Assembly: GCA_964035545.1 (NCBI GenBank)
Contig: CAXIUT010000054.1
Coordinates: forward strand, 1-64,000
DNA from: Bugula neritina
Lineage: Eukaryota > Bryozoa > Gymnolaemata > Cheilostomatida > Bugulidae
Direction: 5' to 3'
Length of the DNA stretch: 64,000 nt
Both the position numbers and the translations under genes were made by a program. The notes under the pieces were generated by a model. It did no database searches. It was not told where the DNA came from and saw only the letters and a program-made list of their open reading frames with translations. Each line of letters begins with the position of its first letter. Positions within the stretch are counted from its first letter, which is position 1. Positions 61,564 through 64,000 of this stretch are shown piece after piece.

Positions 61564-62613
61564 ATGAAAATCAAACCACTCAATCAAAAACTAAGACCTA
61601 TCGCTCAATCACAAGTTATAGCCAATGAACCAACTCTCAACATATCCAACATCAAGTCAAAATACCAACTACACTTTGGAAACTAATTCAAACATCTCCT
61701 AGAAGCAAGAGATCAAGTTCTAGAACATGAATTTGACTTTTAACTCAAACTTAACAGCTCAGAATTTGATAACTAAAATTATACTAATACTTAATGGTAT
61801 AATTCTATTCTTTTAAAGATTCAATAGTTTCTTGTCTAAAGTCTCAGCAATGTAGTTTCTATTTCATTCAAATTCCTTTGTTAATCCAAACTAGAAGGAA
61901 AATAAGCTCAAGAGTATGCTTCAAAAAATATGATGGTCAATATTCACTCAATATTCAAAAAAACTATCGAAGCAATCAATAAAAATTAACATCTAAAAAA
62001 TATATAAGGCTTAAGAACTAAATTAATAAAAAAAGTAGATCAAATGATAGAAAATATTTTAGATAATTTAGCTGAAAACTATCCTCAAGCACCAGTGGCA
62101 GGAGGAACTCCAAGAATGAGATAAGTGATAAATGATGTAAACAGAACTGAAGATGAACTTAATGATTTTATTTATGCTAATGATCTAAAGATAAGTGATT
62201 CTCTTTAAATAGTAGAAGATAACAATGGTTTAAAAACAATAAAATTTCAACCTTAGGCAGACTATACTTAATATATAATGACAGTGATAAATAAGGTAAT
62301 TCAAATAACTCAATAGAACAAAGAAGATTCAAGATAAAGAACAGTCAAATAAATATTTACATAGTTCAATTAAAAACTATTTTATATTTGCCAACAAAAA
62401 TAATATCAATAAATCATCAATACCCTTCATGATGCAACTAATCCTCAATAAAATACTGAACTAACAAATACAATCAATAACTATTTTGATCATACTCTAT
62501 AACTTAAACAATAAAGCGTCAAAATACTCTAACTTGGATTAAAAAATAAATAAATCAAAAATCATAATACTTAAAAGTATGAAAAACAATATTTAAACAC
62601 AAAAAGAAGTTGA
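61564..62613 (+). CDS. Hypothetical protein; frame continues past TGA
   Basis: A 349-codon frame (MKIKPLNQKLRPIAQSQVIA...). Charged, Gln/Asn/Lys-rich, mostly helical, with NLAENYPQAPVAGGTPRMRQ in the middle. The first stop is TGA at 62611, but the same frame stays coding-like to the window end with five more TGAs, so this may be only the 5' part of a longer gene. No family recognised. Confidence 0.5.
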
Positions 62614-64000
62614 TAATAACTAACAATTATGTAGATTATTAAAAATGATTCAATAAACTGATTCTGGAGTTGAAGTATTGAAAAGATAAAAAAAAGCATG
62701 AAATAGGACAAAAAATACCAAGTTATTGTAAAAGTATTCAGTAGACAAGATATTGCTAATAAAAATTTTACTTCAAAACATTCTTCTATTCTAAGAATAT
62801 TAACTAAATGGGCAGGTTACCTTGAATAAATATTTTAAGAACCAGAATCTCATATTTTAGCTAGAGATTACCTCTTTAAAACAGTCGAACATTCTATAGT
62901 AAATGTTGATGATGGAATAAATGGAAAATAAAGATTAATTAAAATGCTTAAACAAATAGTATATTTCAGTCAAAAGTCATTTGATACTATTGTTGAATAA
63001 AATTACCAATTTATGGGTTAATTTTTAAGTAATCAAGAAGACAATATCAGTTGCAATGTAAATCGATATACTTAAACAAGAAAAGTATCATCATAGATCA
63101 ACACAGTTCTTACTTTTCTTATGATTAACTATACATCTCTCCTCATGTCATCATCTGATTAGAGCAGGACAAAAAATAGCTACTCTCTAAAATACACAAA
63201 ATATTAACTTAATCTCATTCAAAGTCAGTGATATCATGAGATCAAAACTACAATGCAATTAAAATAGTTTTATAAGCATCCTAAAAACTATGTACCTGCT
63301 TGATAACAATATAAAGATGTAATAAAAATTCAAATTGGTGAGAATAAAGAATAAATTAGATGATCCAGCCAATAACATCATAATTAATTATTTATTTTAT
63401 GGGTAAAATACAATGTTAATTACAGTTATCATTCAGTAGTCAAAAGGAAAATAAAAGAATTATTTTAATTTTAGTCATTTTATCTATTAACTAATTAGAG
63501 GTAAATTTGGGGCTATTACCTAATGTGCTGTTATGATTTCTCAACTAGATCCAATGATAGCTTCCTGTAAAAGTAGTTTTTATAATTAAAAAAATAAATT
63601 CCAAATCATTCCTAAAATAAAATAAGTATAAAAAAAAGAAACAAACAAAATGAAAGAAGTAGGGAAACAATAATTAATTTTATTGGTAAAATAAAGATGA
63701 AAGTATAAAATAGTATTTATAAATGTCAAGATTGTTTAAAATATGTAATAATTCAATCTAAAAATCGATTATCAAATTCTGTTAAACACAACATATGCAA
63801 TCAATGCATCATTAGATAGGAAAATCCAGTAAAAAAATTTAAAAATAAAATACTTGTTCTCATAGATAAAGGAATCTAGTAAAATTGGCTCTATAGAATC
63901 AGATAATATAAATCATTCAAACATATAGATAAATATAGTTGTTTTTTATCTGTAAATAGTAAAAATCAATGTGATATTAAAAATAATAATAAATTCACAA
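62614..64000 (+). pseudogene. Same-frame continuation with in-frame TGAs
   Basis: In the frame of the upstream ORF, TGA occurs at 62611, 62659, 62671, 63229, 63301 and 63361, while the segments between and after them look like protein (ILRILTKWAGYLEQIFQEPE; YKCQDCLKYVIIQSKNRLSN with HNICNQC forming two CxxC pairs). The last segment is open to the window end. Options: a decayed gene, several short genes in one frame, undetected introns of length divisible by three, or TGA read as an amino acid. Confidence 0.35.

Noticed and set aside
1-64000. CRISPR arrays, bacterial operons, rRNA or tRNA genes, insertion sequences
   Set aside because: None seen; the code, introns and telomeres are those of a ciliate macronucleus. 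A tRNA search program would be needed to exclude short tRNA genes in spacers.

Overview
Organism. This is somatic (macronuclear) DNA of a ciliate. Almost every gene reads through in-frame TAA and TAG (both Gln) and ends only at TGA. Chromosome ends are pure C4A2/G4T2 telomere repeats. The DNA is AT-rich and gene-dense, and coding regions are cut by tiny introns, nearly all exactly 20 nt. This fits an oligohymenophorean of the Paramecium type; the species cannot be fixed from the sequence. Gene limits below come from my own translation with the TAA/TAG=Gln code. Splice sites were accepted when they restored frame and, where possible, a known motif.

Layout. The window is a scaffold of three chromosome pieces, not one molecule. 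Piece A (1-32125) is capped by C4A2 at its left and G4T2 at its right, so it looks like a complete ~32 kb minichromosome. A 200-N gap joins it to piece B, which starts with C4A2 at 32326 and runs to a second 200-N gap at 54274. Piece C starts with C4A2 at 54474 and runs off the window. The last ~2 kb of A (29987-32038) and the first ~2 kb of B (32421-34470) are the same locus with a few percent differences. This is the pattern expected when one germline region is broken at alternative positions during macronuclear development. Further telomere-repeat tracts lie at 9375, 30940, 31870 and 40537, each oriented as a chromosome end would be.

Piece A genes, left to right: coiled-coil protein, RING/Cys-rich protein, GPN3 GTPase, SAXO-like axonemal protein, UFD2/UBE4 ubiquitin ligase, HP1-like chromodomain protein (with a telomere-like tract inside its ORF), a ~2000-residue Cys-rich membrane protein with one homopolymer frameshift, a two-TM mitochondrial-type protein, several unknown proteins, a pepsin-fold membrane protein, copine, a small helix-turn-helix protein, a decayed region, RPA1, then the shared subtelomeric genes (a Gln/Asn-rich protein and a C2H2 zinc-finger protein).

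Piece B: intact copies of those two genes, DHHC palmitoyltransferase, a long protein with a DUF4378-like C terminus, dual-specificity phosphatase, a small secreted protein running into a telomere tract, a giant USP deubiquitinase, an importin-beta-like protein and two coiled-coil proteins, the second cut by the gap. Piece C: CFAP161, a CK1-family kinase, a CobW/ZNG1-type GTPase, a degenerate-kinase/MORN fusion, sphingolipid delta-4 desaturase, and a long open frame interrupted by six in-frame TGAs.

Together the set is ordinary eukaryotic housekeeping, ubiquitin and ciliary biology. The unusual content is structural: telomere tracts, an overlapping chromosome-end locus, near-invariant 20-nt introns, and stretches with in-frame TGA.
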